Below are positions 11,590-21,457 of a stretch of DNA of 64,000 bases, piece after piece; position 1 is the first letter of the stretch, and each line of letters starts with the position of its first letter. Location: positions 37,894 to 101,893 of the forward strand of contig WSYH01001918.1 in assembly GCA_036426205.1 (NCBI GenBank), in the 5' to 3' direction. The position numbers were made by a program, and so were the translations under genes. Below the pieces are notes generated by a model. It saw only the letters and a program-made list of their open reading frames with translations. It was not told where the DNA came from and ran no database searches. This stretch comes from Ascaphus truei. Taxonomy: Eukaryota > Chordata > Amphibia > Anura > Ascaphidae.

Positions 11590-11831
11590 GCTATATCAGC
11601 ATTCAGGTTCAGAAGTGCTTTCCCCTGTGTCTTGCAAGCAGCGTGCAGTTTCTTCTGGCAGGCTCAAGACATCTGTTCCTACTCAGGAAATCTCCCTTCC
11701 TGTTTCAAGAGCAGGCTTTTCTAATAAATATAATCAGCCAGATGGTGTTGGTTAATTAACTACCTGCAGTTAACCACCACACTGCTGGATTAGAGGCACA
11801 TTTCCTGAACAGGGATATCTCCCCTGTTACA
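11590..11831 (-). mobile_element. LTR fragment, same family as 15,930-21,452
   Basis: Read on -, it starts TGTAACAGGGGAGATATCCC and follows the 5' part of the LTRs at 17,551 and 21,452 for about 240 bp, with the same CAGGC..CTTTTT and GCAGTGTGG-type landmarks. The far end is lost, so it is a truncated LTR. It interrupts the gene that starts at 11,334. Confidence 0.7.
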
Positions 11832-11845
11832 ATGACCTGTTGAGA

Positions 11846-11985
11846 ATATGTCTTTGAACTACTGTACAGCTTGGAGCTTCAAACAGCTGGCACAGCTCGC
11901 ACCCTCCCCCACCCCCCGCACACACGGCTCAAGGATTTCAACCTCTTATCAGCACCTCTGACAAACCATGCCATGCATGCGCAAG
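11846..11985 (+). repeat. Second copy of the 135-bp dispersed repeat
   Basis: It matches 7,608-7,745. Here it lies between the LTR fragment and the second copy of the lysine-rich exon segment, where it ends at gcgcaagt. Confidence 0.8.
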
Positions 11986-12100
11986 TAAAGAAAATGTTCA
12001 GAAGGCTCCAAAGGTTAAGACCCCTGGGCCTTATTTTGTTAAGAAGATCGGCGCACTCAGCACTCCTCAGTCGCTCGAGGAGGACTGTACAAGTCAAGTG
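11986..12100 (+). pseudogene. Duplicate of the lysine-rich exon segment
   Basis: About 95 bp match 11,398-11,495 closely, lacking one AAG codon in the KKKIG stretch. The frame continues through SLEED into CTSQVESRFSPCT and then the 57-bp repeats. This copy may be the native joint to the repeat exon, with 11,398-11,985 added by insertion and duplication. Confidence 0.55.
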
Positions 12101-12114
12101 GAATCCCGATTCTC

Positions 12115-12735
12115 TCCTTGCACCCCCACCCCCGCTCACCTGCTCCACAACCCATTCTCGACGCTGCTGCTCTCCTGGCAACCCCCGGCTCACCTGCTCC
12201 ACAACCCATCCTTGACGCTGCTGCTCTCCTGGCAACCCCCTGCTGACCAGATCCACAACCCATCCTCTATGCTGCTTCTCTCCTGTCAACACCCTGCCGA
12301 CCAGATCCACAACCCATCCTCTACACTGCTGCTCACCTAGCAACCCCCGGCTCACCTGCTCCACAACCCATCCTTGATGCTGCTGCTCTCCTGGTAAACC
12401 CCCGGCTCACCTGCTCCACAACCCATCCTCGACACTGCTGCTCCCTGGCAACCTTCGGCTCACCTGCTCCACAAACCCTGGCTTACCTGTCAACCCCCGG
12501 TTCACCTGCTCCACAACCCATTCTCGACGCTGCTGATCTCCTGTCAACCCCTTGCCGACCTGCTCCACAACCCATCCTCTACGCTTCTGCTCTCCTTGCA
12601 ACCCCCGGCTCACCTTCTCCACAACCCATCTTTGAGGATGCTCTCCTGGAAACCCCCAGCTCACCTGCTCCACAACCCATCCTCGACGCTGCTGCTCTCC
12701 TGGCAACTCCCTGGTCACCTTCTCCACCACCCACC
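12115..12735 (+). repeat. 57-bp minisatellite, about eleven units, partly coding
   Basis: The unit is built on ctcacctgctccacaaccca and ctgctgctctcctggcaacc. In the frame that runs into the BEN gene it encodes SPAPQPILDAAALLATPG-type 19-residue repeats, open from about 12,480 to 12,735. Upstream units carry one-base indels (for example near 12,383 and 12,440) that shift the frame. The open frames on the other strand are shadows. Confidence 0.85.
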
Positions 12736-13509
12736 TACGCAGATGTCTACAGCACAGAGCAAAATATTGATCTTCTTTTGGAGACCATGTTGAGAATGGA
12801 TATGCGCATGGAGAAAATGGAAAGTAACATGGAGAAGATGGCAAGTAACATGGAGAAGATGGCAAGGAACATGGAGAAGATGGAAAGGAAGATTGTGGGG
12901 ATGTATTCTTTCCTGCGAGTTCCTGTCCCTTTCCCTGTATGTTTGACGCAGGAGCAGGAGGGTGGCCAGCATGACGTGACCTTCACGCTTCCCTCACCAA
13001 GCACCCCACGCTCACCCCATCCATCAGAATACGTGAGTCTGTATGCCTTTGAGGACGAGGTGACAACCCCAATAAGGCCACAACAGGAGGAAAGCATCCT
13101 CCCACACCGCCTACCGTCGCCCGCTGCCAGAAGTACACCAGCACCCAGGCTTCCAACAATGCCGGATATCATCTTGACCGACCTGACCCAGCACGTCCCG
13201 GAGAAATACAAGACTGAATGTGCTGGTGTAGCCCAGAAATTTGCCCTGGCAATATTTAAACACCACGTCAGTTTTGAGATGTACAGCGATTGGACCCACA
13301 GTGTAAATTATGAAGGAAATAAAAGAAAGAATACTCTGCCAGCAAATTTAAGAAAGACCATTTTGAATGAAGTGGAGCGTTATTTCCGTGTTACCTCTAC
13401 AGTTATGAGAGCTATGAGAGACACTATAAATGGCCTGTTGAGGCATACAAGGGCTCGTGCTTGCAGTGGCACCCCTCTTGCTAACGACTTTTCCCAAACT
13501 CTACAGTAG
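12480..13509 (+). CDS. Repeat/coiled-coil protein with probable C-terminal BEN domain
   Basis: The frame enters from the 57-bp repeats, giving Pro/Ala/Leu 19-residue repeats, then YADVYSTEQNIDLLLETMLR. Next come five near-identical heptad-like MEKM units (first in-frame ATG at 12,787), which form a short coiled coil. A Pro/Ser-rich linker follows. The last ~110 residues (VPEKYKTECAGVAQKFAL, WTHSVNYEGNKRKNTLP, TILNEVERYF, MRAMRDTINGLLRHTR) follow the helix pattern of BEN domains, which bind DNA or chromatin partners and occur in transposon- and virus-linked proteins. The BEN call rests on pattern, not on a search. The gene is convergent with the forkhead gene and divergent from the Tc1-type transposase. 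The true 5' end is uncertain. Confidence 0.6.
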
Positions 13510-13859
13510 TGCAAACGTTCTTCATCCCCCCCCAAAAAAAATACAGTAGCTTTGTTTTATTGTTTAATGTGTTTAATCATTTTCTGTTTGTTTTTTATTG
13601 TTTTGAAATATTGATATTGTCTAATCATTTATTTCTGTCAATCAGGCACAGGTAAGTATGATACTGTATAGAAATTCGTTTGTGGGAAAATAAAATAATA
13701 ATAAATAAAAGGTGTTTATAAATGTGTTTTTTTTTAAAAAAAATCAAACTAACCATGTCTGTTTATTTACACTATTCAGGATTTTCAGCAGCTGCAGTGA
13801 AAAAAGGATGGGGGGTGGGGGGGTGTAAAATTACAGTACTATGTTTACTGTAAGTACAA
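13510..13859 (+). other. 3' untranslated region of the BEN-type gene
   Basis: AT-rich and non-coding. It contains gcacaggtaagtatg near 13,645, also found just past the transposase stop near 9,330 on the other strand, another link between the two ends. Confidence 0.45.
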
Positions 13860-14215
13860 ACAAGCCTGTATCTTACACAAACCCCCTTCTCCCACGCTCT
13901 CTCAGTGTTCCAGTACAGTAACTTTATAGAAATCCTGTTGGGGAAAAAAAAATGTGTTTTTTTTTTTACAAATCTTTTGAAATGTTGTTATTGTTTAATC
14001 ATTTTTACCAGTAATTACCAGTACTTGTTTCTTTCTACCATATTTTCAGAGCTGCAGCCCCCTCTCTCCCCCCCATCTCGCAATGCCATAACGAAGAGAA
14101 AGACCACAGCAACTGTTTTATTTGTAATAATGTATGCATTAAAAAATAAAAGTATTTTTTGACCGACACCCTATTGCAGACATGAAATTCTTATGAACAG
14201 TTCAACAAAGCACCG
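13860..14215 (-). repeat. Right inverted block of the Tc1-type region
   Basis: Inverted match of 8,155-8,465. On + it carries a poly(A) signal (aaaaaataaaag near 14,140) for the BEN-type gene. On - it continues the 3' region of the forkhead unit, so here the block joins two genes tail to tail. Confidence 0.8.
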
Positions 14216-15168
14216 CACTTCACATGCAGTACAGTACAGTACGGAAAAAAAGGGCATTAAATTTTTTTAAAAAATTGTTCAAATGAGACGTACAGTACAG
14301 TACCAGTAAAAGAAAACAGTATTTACTGTTGCACAAGTAGAAAGCATTCAATAATAATTAATATATACAGTATGTAATAAAAGATATACATTTTTATTTT
14401 TGGTGTTTATAAGAAAAGTTGCGCAATGCAACGTACTGTAAAACAGTAGTGGTGATGACTGTACTATACAATGTAAAAAAATAATTTAATATTAAAACAG
14501 CAGCATACAGTACTGTACAGTTTCAGGTATTCTATAAAGCTCACAATTGTTCTATAGATAGATAAAAATGGCACTGTCACTAAATGTTTGCCCACTTGCC
14601 AAACAGTGCGAAAGCAACTTTTAAAATAAGCGATAATAGAGGTCCATCCAAATCTCTTCTTTTGTCTTTTTGCGCTGGATGTCAAAGTTTTGTTTCTGGG
14701 GAAAAACAAAAAAATATGCTATTATTATTGGTATTGCGCATGCGTCATGTCGCTTCATTGGGAATTAAAGCAGCCATTCAACCATTTTGGACGATGAGAA
14801 CAAACTTCTGATTGGCTCCGACTCTTGAGCCCCATCCTCTCCCTACATTTGTAAGCTGCAGCAGCGTCACGGACATCAGCGGCCAATCAAATCATTCTTC
14901 AAAGTGCACTCAACAGAGAAAAATCCCCTCCACTCGCATACAGTAAAGTAATGTATTGTATTGATGCACATAAGTACAGTAGTACTAGCACAGTAATGTA
15001 CTGTAAAATACATACAGTACTACTGTATTGTTTTAAAAATAATTTTTTTTTGACACATGGCAGCTTCAACTGCAGCTAAAAACTTAAGACTATCATGTAC
15101 ATTATACTGTAGTACAGTGTAAAACAGTGTAGTACATTACTGTATACTGTACCTTCTTTATAAGCTTT
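14216..15168 (-). repeat. 3' part of forkhead unit, TACAGTACTGTA-rich
   Basis: Non-coding, with many copies of the palindromic TACAGTACTGTA-type motif. It matches 34,443-35,430 in inverted orientation. The same motif is dense in the introns of the Tc1-type transposase (10,260-10,880) but rare in the Harbinger, Penelope-like and Gypsy regions. Confidence 0.75.
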
Positions 15169-15169
15169 G

Positions 15170-15797
15170 CCAAACGGGTGGTGATGACTCACTGTGACTC
15201 CTCAAGTCTGCATTATAGTTGACAGGTGACAGCTGGCCTACTACACTTTTAGTTGATAGCTGATGATGCTGGAAAACATTTTGGTACTGGTACATGCAAG
15301 CTTGCTGGTACCTTTTACACGAAATCCTGCTCAGGCTGGAAATTTTCCAAGTATTCTGGCGGGGACAGGTACAAAGGATTGCCGTTCACAAGGTTATCAC
15401 TGACGGTCGGACCGGACACCGGTGCTGGTGGTGCTGTTGCCGGCACATTGCTGGATTGGGATTGACGAATTTTGTATGGGTTAAAACCCACCTTTCTTCT
15501 TTTGAGATTGCCATGATTAAACATACTGTGAAATTCTGGCATGACACCCCAATACTTTCAAATCTCTCCGGCAGGAGGGGCAAAACGAAAAAAACACTGA
15601 TAGTTACTTAGGGTTTTTCTTATCGCACGCTTCCACCCATGAACGTCAGGTGAAAACTTGTAAAAATCGTAGTTCGATATTAAATATTCATATATTTCAG
15701 ATACAGTCGCCTTCTTTTCTGCTGCAGCATTAATCGCTGAATATATAAAAAACGCATAACTACAGTCAGGTTTTTTATACATCTGTGGTGTAGCCAT
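15170..15797 (-). pseudogene. Forkhead-domain protein, copy 1
   Basis: From the ATG at 15,797 the frame encodes YKKPDCSYAFFIYSAINAAA, then VSEIYEYLISNYDFYKFSPD and GWKRAIRKTLSNYQCFF, the order and spacing of helices 1-3 of a forkhead (winged-helix) DNA-binding domain. YWGVMPEFHSMFNHGNLKRR then matches the wing-2 end (G-YW-..-MF-.GN.+RR). The rest is Pro/Ser/Gln-rich. This copy has TGA where copies 2 and 3 have Cys (just before YWG) and a frameshift with a stop in the C-terminal part (near 15,320). It sits inside a repeat present three times in the window, so it is element cargo or a multiplied host-derived gene, not a normal FOX locus. Confidence 0.8.
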
Positions 15798-15929
15798 AAT
15801 GTCCACTCAGCAATTGTGCGGGGAAAGAATGTTAAAAAAAAGGCACACATTGAGTATTTTAATGCTTTTTATTAAGAACGCCTAATTTGAAAACGTCTTC
15901 GTAAAAACAAGGTCAATTCACAATGGGCC
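15798..15929 (-). other. 5' flank of forkhead copy 1 and left target duplication
   Basis: Matches 33,690-33,816 in inverted orientation. It ends at gggcc (15,925-15,929), the target duplication of the LTR element. Confidence 0.75.
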
Positions 15930-16056
15930 TGTAGACGGACGTTCACAGAGGTACACAATTGTAGTCGTTTTAATGAGAAATTATAATAGGCTTTATTGTG
16001 CCTGTTCCTTTTCATCAGGAAATTATACAAACACAGGGGGAACAAAGCTTCCATTC

Positions 16057-17101
16057 TGTAAGGAATCCGCTCCGCGGTTTACTGGTTGCCTTACCTTGCA
16101 GACCGGTGCAGTTCTGGAACAGCTCTCCTGATGTTTGCTGCAGCCTGGATTCACTCACCAAAGCTATACACACTCCCTCTGGTATCTACTGCAGCTGTGC
16201 AGCCTATCACTGCAACCTAGACTTGCATTCACTCATTGGAGCAGTACCTTCACACCCCCGCTGGGGATTGGCCCGCTGGCCTTTAAGTACTGCTTTCCCA
16301 CAATGCTCCCTGCCGAGCATAGTCCTAACCGGATGTCACCACCTGTTCTGCCACAAGCTCCTGCTTGTTCTCCTGTGCTGAAGCGGAGGTTCCGTCCTGC
16401 ATCCTTCAGCTTCCTTCAAGCTCCCACTTGTTCTCCTGTGCTGAAGCGGAGGTTCCGTCCTGCGTCCTTCAGCTTCCTTCAAGCTCCCGCTTGTTCTCCT
16501 GTGCTGAAGCGGAGGTTCCGCCCTGCGTCCTTCAGCTTCCTTCAAGCTCCCGCTTGTTCTTCTGTGCTGAAGCGGAGGTTCCGTCCTGCGTCCTTCAGCT
16601 TCCTGTTCTCCTGCGCTGAAGCAGAGGTTTCGTCCCTGCATCCTTCAGTCTCCTGAATTCCTGCACTGAAGCGGAGGTTTCCCTGTGTATCTACAGCTTC
16701 CTGGTTCCTGGGGCCTACTCTTTCCCTAATTTAGATAGGCCGTGTCCTGGTTCCTGCGCTGCTACAGAGGATTCCCTAGCCCGCTCAGGACTCTTGCGCT
16801 GTAGCACTGGTTTAACCGTGCAGCTAGGCGGTGTGTAAATTTGGTCTGTCTTCCACCTCCTGAGACCAGTACCATGGGCCGTGGTTGCCGAACTCCTACT
16901 TGGACAATGTTTATTCTGACGTCTCCTGTCCTGACCCTGGCTTGTACAACGATGATGCTGTCTTCTCCAATCCTGATCCTGCTACGTATGACTACGAACT
17001 TCGCAATCCGGATCAGCCTGCGCGGTCTAAGGTCGGTGCTTTTACAACCCCACCTCAGCCTCGCGGTCCGACCCTGGTTTGTGCCGAGCAGAACCGTGAC
17101 A
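16057..17101 (+). mobile_element. Solo LTR (1,045 bp) nested in the 3' LTR
   Basis: It begins TGTAAGGAATCC, ends CCGTGACA, and is flanked by cattc on both sides (16,052-16,056 and 17,102-17,106). The sibling LTR at 20,884-21,452 reads straight across the site. A TATA-like tttaagta lies near 16,283 on +. No internal retroviral region remains, as after LTR-LTR recombination. The family is not identified; length and ends fit Gypsy. Confidence 0.88.
16360..16660 (+). repeat. 60-bp tandem repeat inside the solo LTR
   Basis: About four and a half units built on tgtgctgaagcggaggttcc and ccttcagcttccttcaagct. Open frames over it on either strand are repeat by-products. Confidence 0.9.
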
Positions 17102-17938
17102 CATTCACTTGGGAGTATTTCTAGTGCAATCCTTGCAATTAGTTCACATCTCCATTAGTTAAGCATTTCTCCCATCCCAAACACATAGCATGCAAATAAG
17201 CAGATATAAGCAGTCTCTTAATAATGAAAGTCTTATCTGTTTATCAGCTGTAGAGTAAGCTTCTCTGCTCTCCTGGAACCGCATCTGTGCGTGCACAGAA
17301 AAATACCAGCATCAAGGTTTAGAAGTCTTATTGGGTGTCTTGCAATCAGCTCTGCTGTGTGGCTGGCAGAACTCAAGACATTGTGGTGTCTCCAAAGGTC
17401 AGCTCTCAGTCAGAGCTAAAGAGAGTCAGTTCCTGTCTCAAAGGCAGGCTTTTTGTAAGCAATGTAATCAGGCAGGTGGTGTTTAGTAATTAACTTCCCA
17501 CACTGCTAGATTAAAGGAACATTACTGAACAGGGATAAGTCCCCTGTTACATACCTCCACTGTTTGTGGGAAGCTCGGGCTTACCACGGCCAAAGCCTAT
17601 CCTTCCACTCTCATTCTAGATATCTCTGTGACTTGAATGAGAGTGGATGGAGGAAGAGAACCCTCTGTCCCGCTGGGATTGGAGCCCTTTCTCCAGTTTA
17701 TTTTTGTCTCCTCCCGAAGATGCTTGAGATCAGCACTCCTCAGTCGCTCGTGGAGGACTTTTTCCACGTAAAGTCTTTTTATCGCGTGCGCGGTCTTGAA
17801 TTTTCTGTTGCATCGGGCACTCCTCTTTTTGTAGACAAAGTGTATGGCAACAGTTGTAGAGCAGTTAGGACTAGCCCTTAGAGTTTTCTGCTCTTGAAGT
17901 GGTCTTTCTGCAGCTTCTCCACACCACGGAGTCGCCAG

Positions 17939-18199
17939 TTACGCTTCTTCAGTTAAGGATTTTTCTGGCTTTGATTCTGCACTCCTACCTCTGTTTGTTG
18001 CCTGTTGGGCAGCTGTAGGTTTGGCTAGTGCTCTCTTTGGTTGCTCAAACTTCGTAATTTTGTTTTGAAGTTGCGTGGAGTCCCCAACTCTCACTGTACC
18101 CTTGTCCTTATGGGCATTAGTTACTGTGGGATACTGGTGCTTGGGCAGAGCCAATACCTTTTTCCATATTGGAGGAATCTGTATCAGAGTCTCCTTCAT
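17939..18199 (-). CDS. Small basic frame overlapping the coiled-coil gene by ATGA
   Basis: It starts MKETLIQIPPIWKKV and has 86 residues, mostly basic and Gln/Thr-rich at the end. Its ATG overlaps the stop of the coiled-coil frame (atatga near 18,199), which could mean termination-reinitiation or a frameshift continuation. No family recognised. It may be chance. Confidence 0.35.
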   Translation of the reverse strand: MKETLIQIPPIWKKVLALPKHQYPTVTNAHKDKGTVRVGDSTQLQNKITKFEQPKRALAKPTAAQQATNRGRSAESKPEKSLTEEA

Positions 18200-19938
18200 A
18201 TTCTGGAGCAGTCTTTCTGTCTCTCCAGCTCTTGCTCCAGTTTCTGAGCCTTCTCACGCTCCCTCTCATACAGAGTAACCTGGTATCGAAGCTCCGCTTC
18301 CAACGATGCTCTGAAGACATGCAGCGTGGCCTTTAGCTCCTCATACTGCTCTGTGGGGACGTACTGGGTATTCAGATGTTCCTGCAGCGCTTGTACCTCT
18401 TTAGCAGCCTGCAGTTTTTCTTCCTGTAGCATTTGCTGCTTCTCCTCAGCATACTGGAGGTGTGTACGCAGACCTTGCAGTTGGTTCTGCAGTCGGTGCT
18501 CTGCGTCAAACTTTTCCTTGACTTCTTCTGTTAACTGAAAATTTTCTTCTTTCAGTTTTAAGTTTTCTCTTTTTAATCTTGAACTTTCTCCTTTTTCAGT
18601 CTCTGTATTCTTCAGGGCTTCTTTGCAGTCCTCCTTCCATTTACGCACATCTGCTTTGAGAATGACAATCTCCTGGTGTGAGACTTCCTTCTCTAGGTTG
18701 AGGGTCTGAAGCTCCTTCTGAGAGACTTTGAGATCTGTATCAAGATTACCAATAGTTTCTTTAGCAATATACAGCTCCTCAGTGAGACTGTGTAGTTCCT
18801 TTCTGGAAACTTCCAGGTCTGTGCGTCAGCTGTTGGTCTCATGATGTGAGGCATCCAGCTCTATACGAAGAGTGTGAAACTCTTGCTGGAAGACTGTCAT
18901 CTGCTTCAGTGCCTCCTCATACTTCCACTTTAGCGTAGCCACCATTTTAACAGATTGGCTCTGCTTTTCATCCATGGTGGAGATAGTAGCCTTTGCAGTA
19001 TCTAGCTCAGTCTTGAGATCCTCCAATTCGGTCTTGGCCGCAGAAGAAATTGCGATCACAGTCTTCTGTAGCTCAGCATTATTTATTCTCTCCCTTCCTA
19101 ATTCTTCACAGAGCAGATCACAGTCATGCCTGGCAATTTTCAGGACGTCTTCAGGGCTGGTCAAGTGATCGTCACTCACTGGTTCTGGCTCCGCTTCCCT
19201 GGGATGACAAGTTGAGGGTTCCTCACTGTTGGCACCGGACAGACACTTCTTTGGGGTACACGACTTCTGCCTTGGGCCCTTTGGATATTTGGTTAACCGT
19301 GGGACGAATTCTCCATTTTCTCTAGGCTGCAGGGCAACTCGGTCCCCCTTTTCCTCCACAGGATCTGCGTACGTGTCTGTTCCTTCCACGGTAAGTGAAG
19401 AACTGCTTTTCTTTTTCTTCCTTTTTGATTTGGATGACACCGTCCCTTCAGGGATACTGGGGTCTCCATCTTCATTTGAAGTTTTAGCAGCTTCATTATA
19501 TACGCCAGGCTTTTCTTGCAGCTGCTTTATCTGACAGAAATATTTGGTGATCCACTGCTCCCGCTCTGTCTCCTGCTGATCATATTCGTCATCAAAGGGA
19601 GCGGTCTTTTCTGTTCGTGCCGAGTTCAGGCACCCCCACCATTCTTGGGGTGTTTTGTGGGTGTGACTCAGTTCGGGTTCCCCGTAAGAGATGTCTTCCT
19701 CTTTATTGGACTGGAAGGGCCACTCTTCCGTGGGGTAGGGTTCATTAAAGGAACGCTGCATCTTGTCCTCCATTTTTAGGCTATCAGGTGTAATTTTCTT
19801 CCTGACCTCAGGAGGCGCTATTGCAGCTGTTGCCACTGTATTTGCTAGAACCCCCAATTGTGGCAGTCCTACAGATGGGCATATTTTGCTTGTAGAGGTC
19901 GTAGCTCTCACAGGCATCTCTGTAGACTTTTCTTTCAT
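18196..19938 (-). pseudogene. ~580-codon coiled-coil protein, sole cargo of the LTR element
   Basis: The ATG at 19,938 follows a T-rich tract (+ strand). Residues ~1-160 are mixed and acidic, with WITKYFCQIKQLQEK. A basic run KSKRKKKKSSSS near residue 170 looks like a nuclear signal. From ~residue 265 to the end the sequence is nearly continuous heptad-type helix (CEELGRERINNAELQKTV; RLKRENLKLKEENFQLTEEV; EREREKAQKLEQELERQ). One in-frame TGA at 18,826-18,828 splits it, and the same frame stays open to 18,196. No zinc knuckle, protease or RT motif is seen. A Gag-like assembly role through the coiled coil is possible but is my inference. Similarity searches may return generic coiled-coil hits such as golgin or paramyosin. 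Confidence 0.7.
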
Positions 19939-20863
19939 GGATAATGTTTTTTTTTTTTTTCAATATCAGCAGTTCTGTGCATGCATTTTCTTTTATCAGG
20001 TATACAAGTTGTGCAGCGACTAGGTAAAAAAAAAATTCTATTTGCTATACACCATTTACTTTCTGGGTGCAATCCCTCCGCTTCAGCAACAGAATTTGGT
20101 TTTCTGTCTTAGTTCAGTAATTTTCAGTCTCATCTTTGGGTATTATAGCATTCACACTTCACTCTTTGGGTGTCTGTTTTGCTCCCAAGATAATAGGCAT
20201 ACATTTTTTTACTTGCAGAAAAAAAACATTCTTTGCAGTGGACTATTTCTTTCATTCCCGGCAGGGTGACTCAACACTCAGCAATTGGCTTTGAAAAACC
20301 TTTTTCCTTTATAGAACAATTTTACACTCAGCATTTGTTTGCTAAAAATTCCCCTGCTTCAGCACAGTCTTATATCAATTTTCACACTTTTCTGCATATA
20401 CTCCATTCACAGCTGGTAGTCCTATGCGGTGTGGTTACCTTTAGCTGCAAAATCAGTACCACTCGTGGGTCACCATCTGTATTCACTGCTTCAGCGAAAC
20501 TTTTGAAAACAACAAACACCTATCCCTTTTCAAGGGTTGACTCACTTCTTGAACCCTGACTATGGCTGGAAGGCAAAACCCCTATTTCAATGACCGTATT
20601 ACACTTTGTGATAGGCAATTAAAGGTTTACCTGCTTCAGCTGTCTCTTGGGATTGGGGAAAAGAGTCCATCCGTGGTTTTTGTAAAGTCTCAGTGCAGTG
20701 TAAGTTTCAGTGGTGTGTACCCCTTTAACTCTGCCTCTGCTGCATGAGAGGTTTTTTTTTGTTTGTTTTTTTTTCAAGTTGTTTAGACTGTTTGTAGGCA
20801 AAAAGCATAACAAAAAATTTCACATAAAAACTCCGGTCCTTTTTAACTACAAAGACACCTCTT

Positions 20864-20881
20864 ATCCCACTTCTAACACCA
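20864..20881 (-). promoter_or_regulatory. Primer binding site, tRNA-Leu type
   Basis: On - it reads TGGTGTTAGAAGTGGGAT, two bases inside the 5' LTR. The 3' end of vertebrate tRNA-Leu (cccacttctgacacca) is complementary with one mismatch. Confidence 0.7.
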
Positions 20882-20883
20882 AA

Positions 20884-21452
20884 TTTAGACGGACGTTCAC
20901 AGAGGTACACAATTGGAGTCGTTATAATGTGAAATTATAATAGGCTTTATTGTGCCTTTTCCTTTTCATCAGGAAATTATACAAACACAGGGGGAACAAA
21001 GCTTCCATTCACTTGGGAGTATTTCTAGTGCAATCCTTGCAATTAGTTCACATCTCCATTAGTTAAGCATTTCTCCCATCCCAAACATATAGCATGCAAA
21101 TAAGCAGATATAAGCAGTCTCTTAATAATGATAGTCTTATCTGTTTATCAGCTGTAGAGTAAGCTTCTCTGCTCTCCTGGAACCGCACCTGTGCGTGCAC
21201 ATAAAAATACCAGCATCCAGGTTTTGAAGTCTTATTGGGTGTCTTGCAATCAGCTCTGCTGTGGCTGGCAGAACTCAAGACATTGTGGTGTCTCCAAAGG
21301 TCAGCTCTCAGTCAGAGCTAAAGAGAGTCAGTTCCTGTCTCAAAGGCAGGCTTTTTGTAACCAATCTAATCAGGCAGGTGGTGTTTAGTAATTAACTACC
21401 ACACTGCTAGATTAAAGGAACATTACTGAACAGGGATAAGTCCCCTGTTACA
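20884..21452 (-). repeat. 5' LTR (569 bp)
   Basis: Starts TGTAACAGGGGACTTATCCC on -, including an inverted cagggg..cccctg-like hairpin at its start, and ends ..GTCCGTCTAAA (TCTACA in the 3' LTR). Confidence 0.88.
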
Positions 21453-21457
21453 GGGCC

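Larger units (their letters stand above)
15930..17551 (-). repeat. 3' LTR, split by a nested solo LTR
   Basis: Its outer piece is 15,930-16,056 and its inner piece 17,107-17,551. Together they align with the 5' LTR at 20,884-21,452. A short purine-rich tract (cagtggaggta on -) just before it is a weak polypurine primer. Confidence 0.85.
15930..21452 (-). mobile_element. Non-autonomous LTR retrotransposon carrying a coiled-coil gene
   Basis: It is bounded by gggcc target duplications (15,925-15,929 and 21,453-21,457). The uninterrupted site is present at ~33,690 in the second forkhead unit (cagtggcccattg), which proves the insertion. LTRs are 569 bp (20,884-21,452) and 572 bp (15,930-17,551 without its nested insert), TGTAACAGGGG...TCTACA on the - strand. 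The internal 3.3 kb has a tRNA-Leu-type primer site and one long coiled-coil frame. No protease, reverse transcriptase or integrase is seen, so its movement must have depended on proteins from another element, probably a Gypsy relative. Confidence 0.88.

Noticed and set aside
12057..12865. Repetitive - strand frames over the 57-bp repeats
   Set aside because: The repeat is stop-poor in several frames; only the + frame leads into the coiled coil and BEN-like domain.
16336..16641. Frames on both strands across the 60-bp repeat
   Set aside because: Low-complexity repeat inside a solo LTR; no domain or start context.
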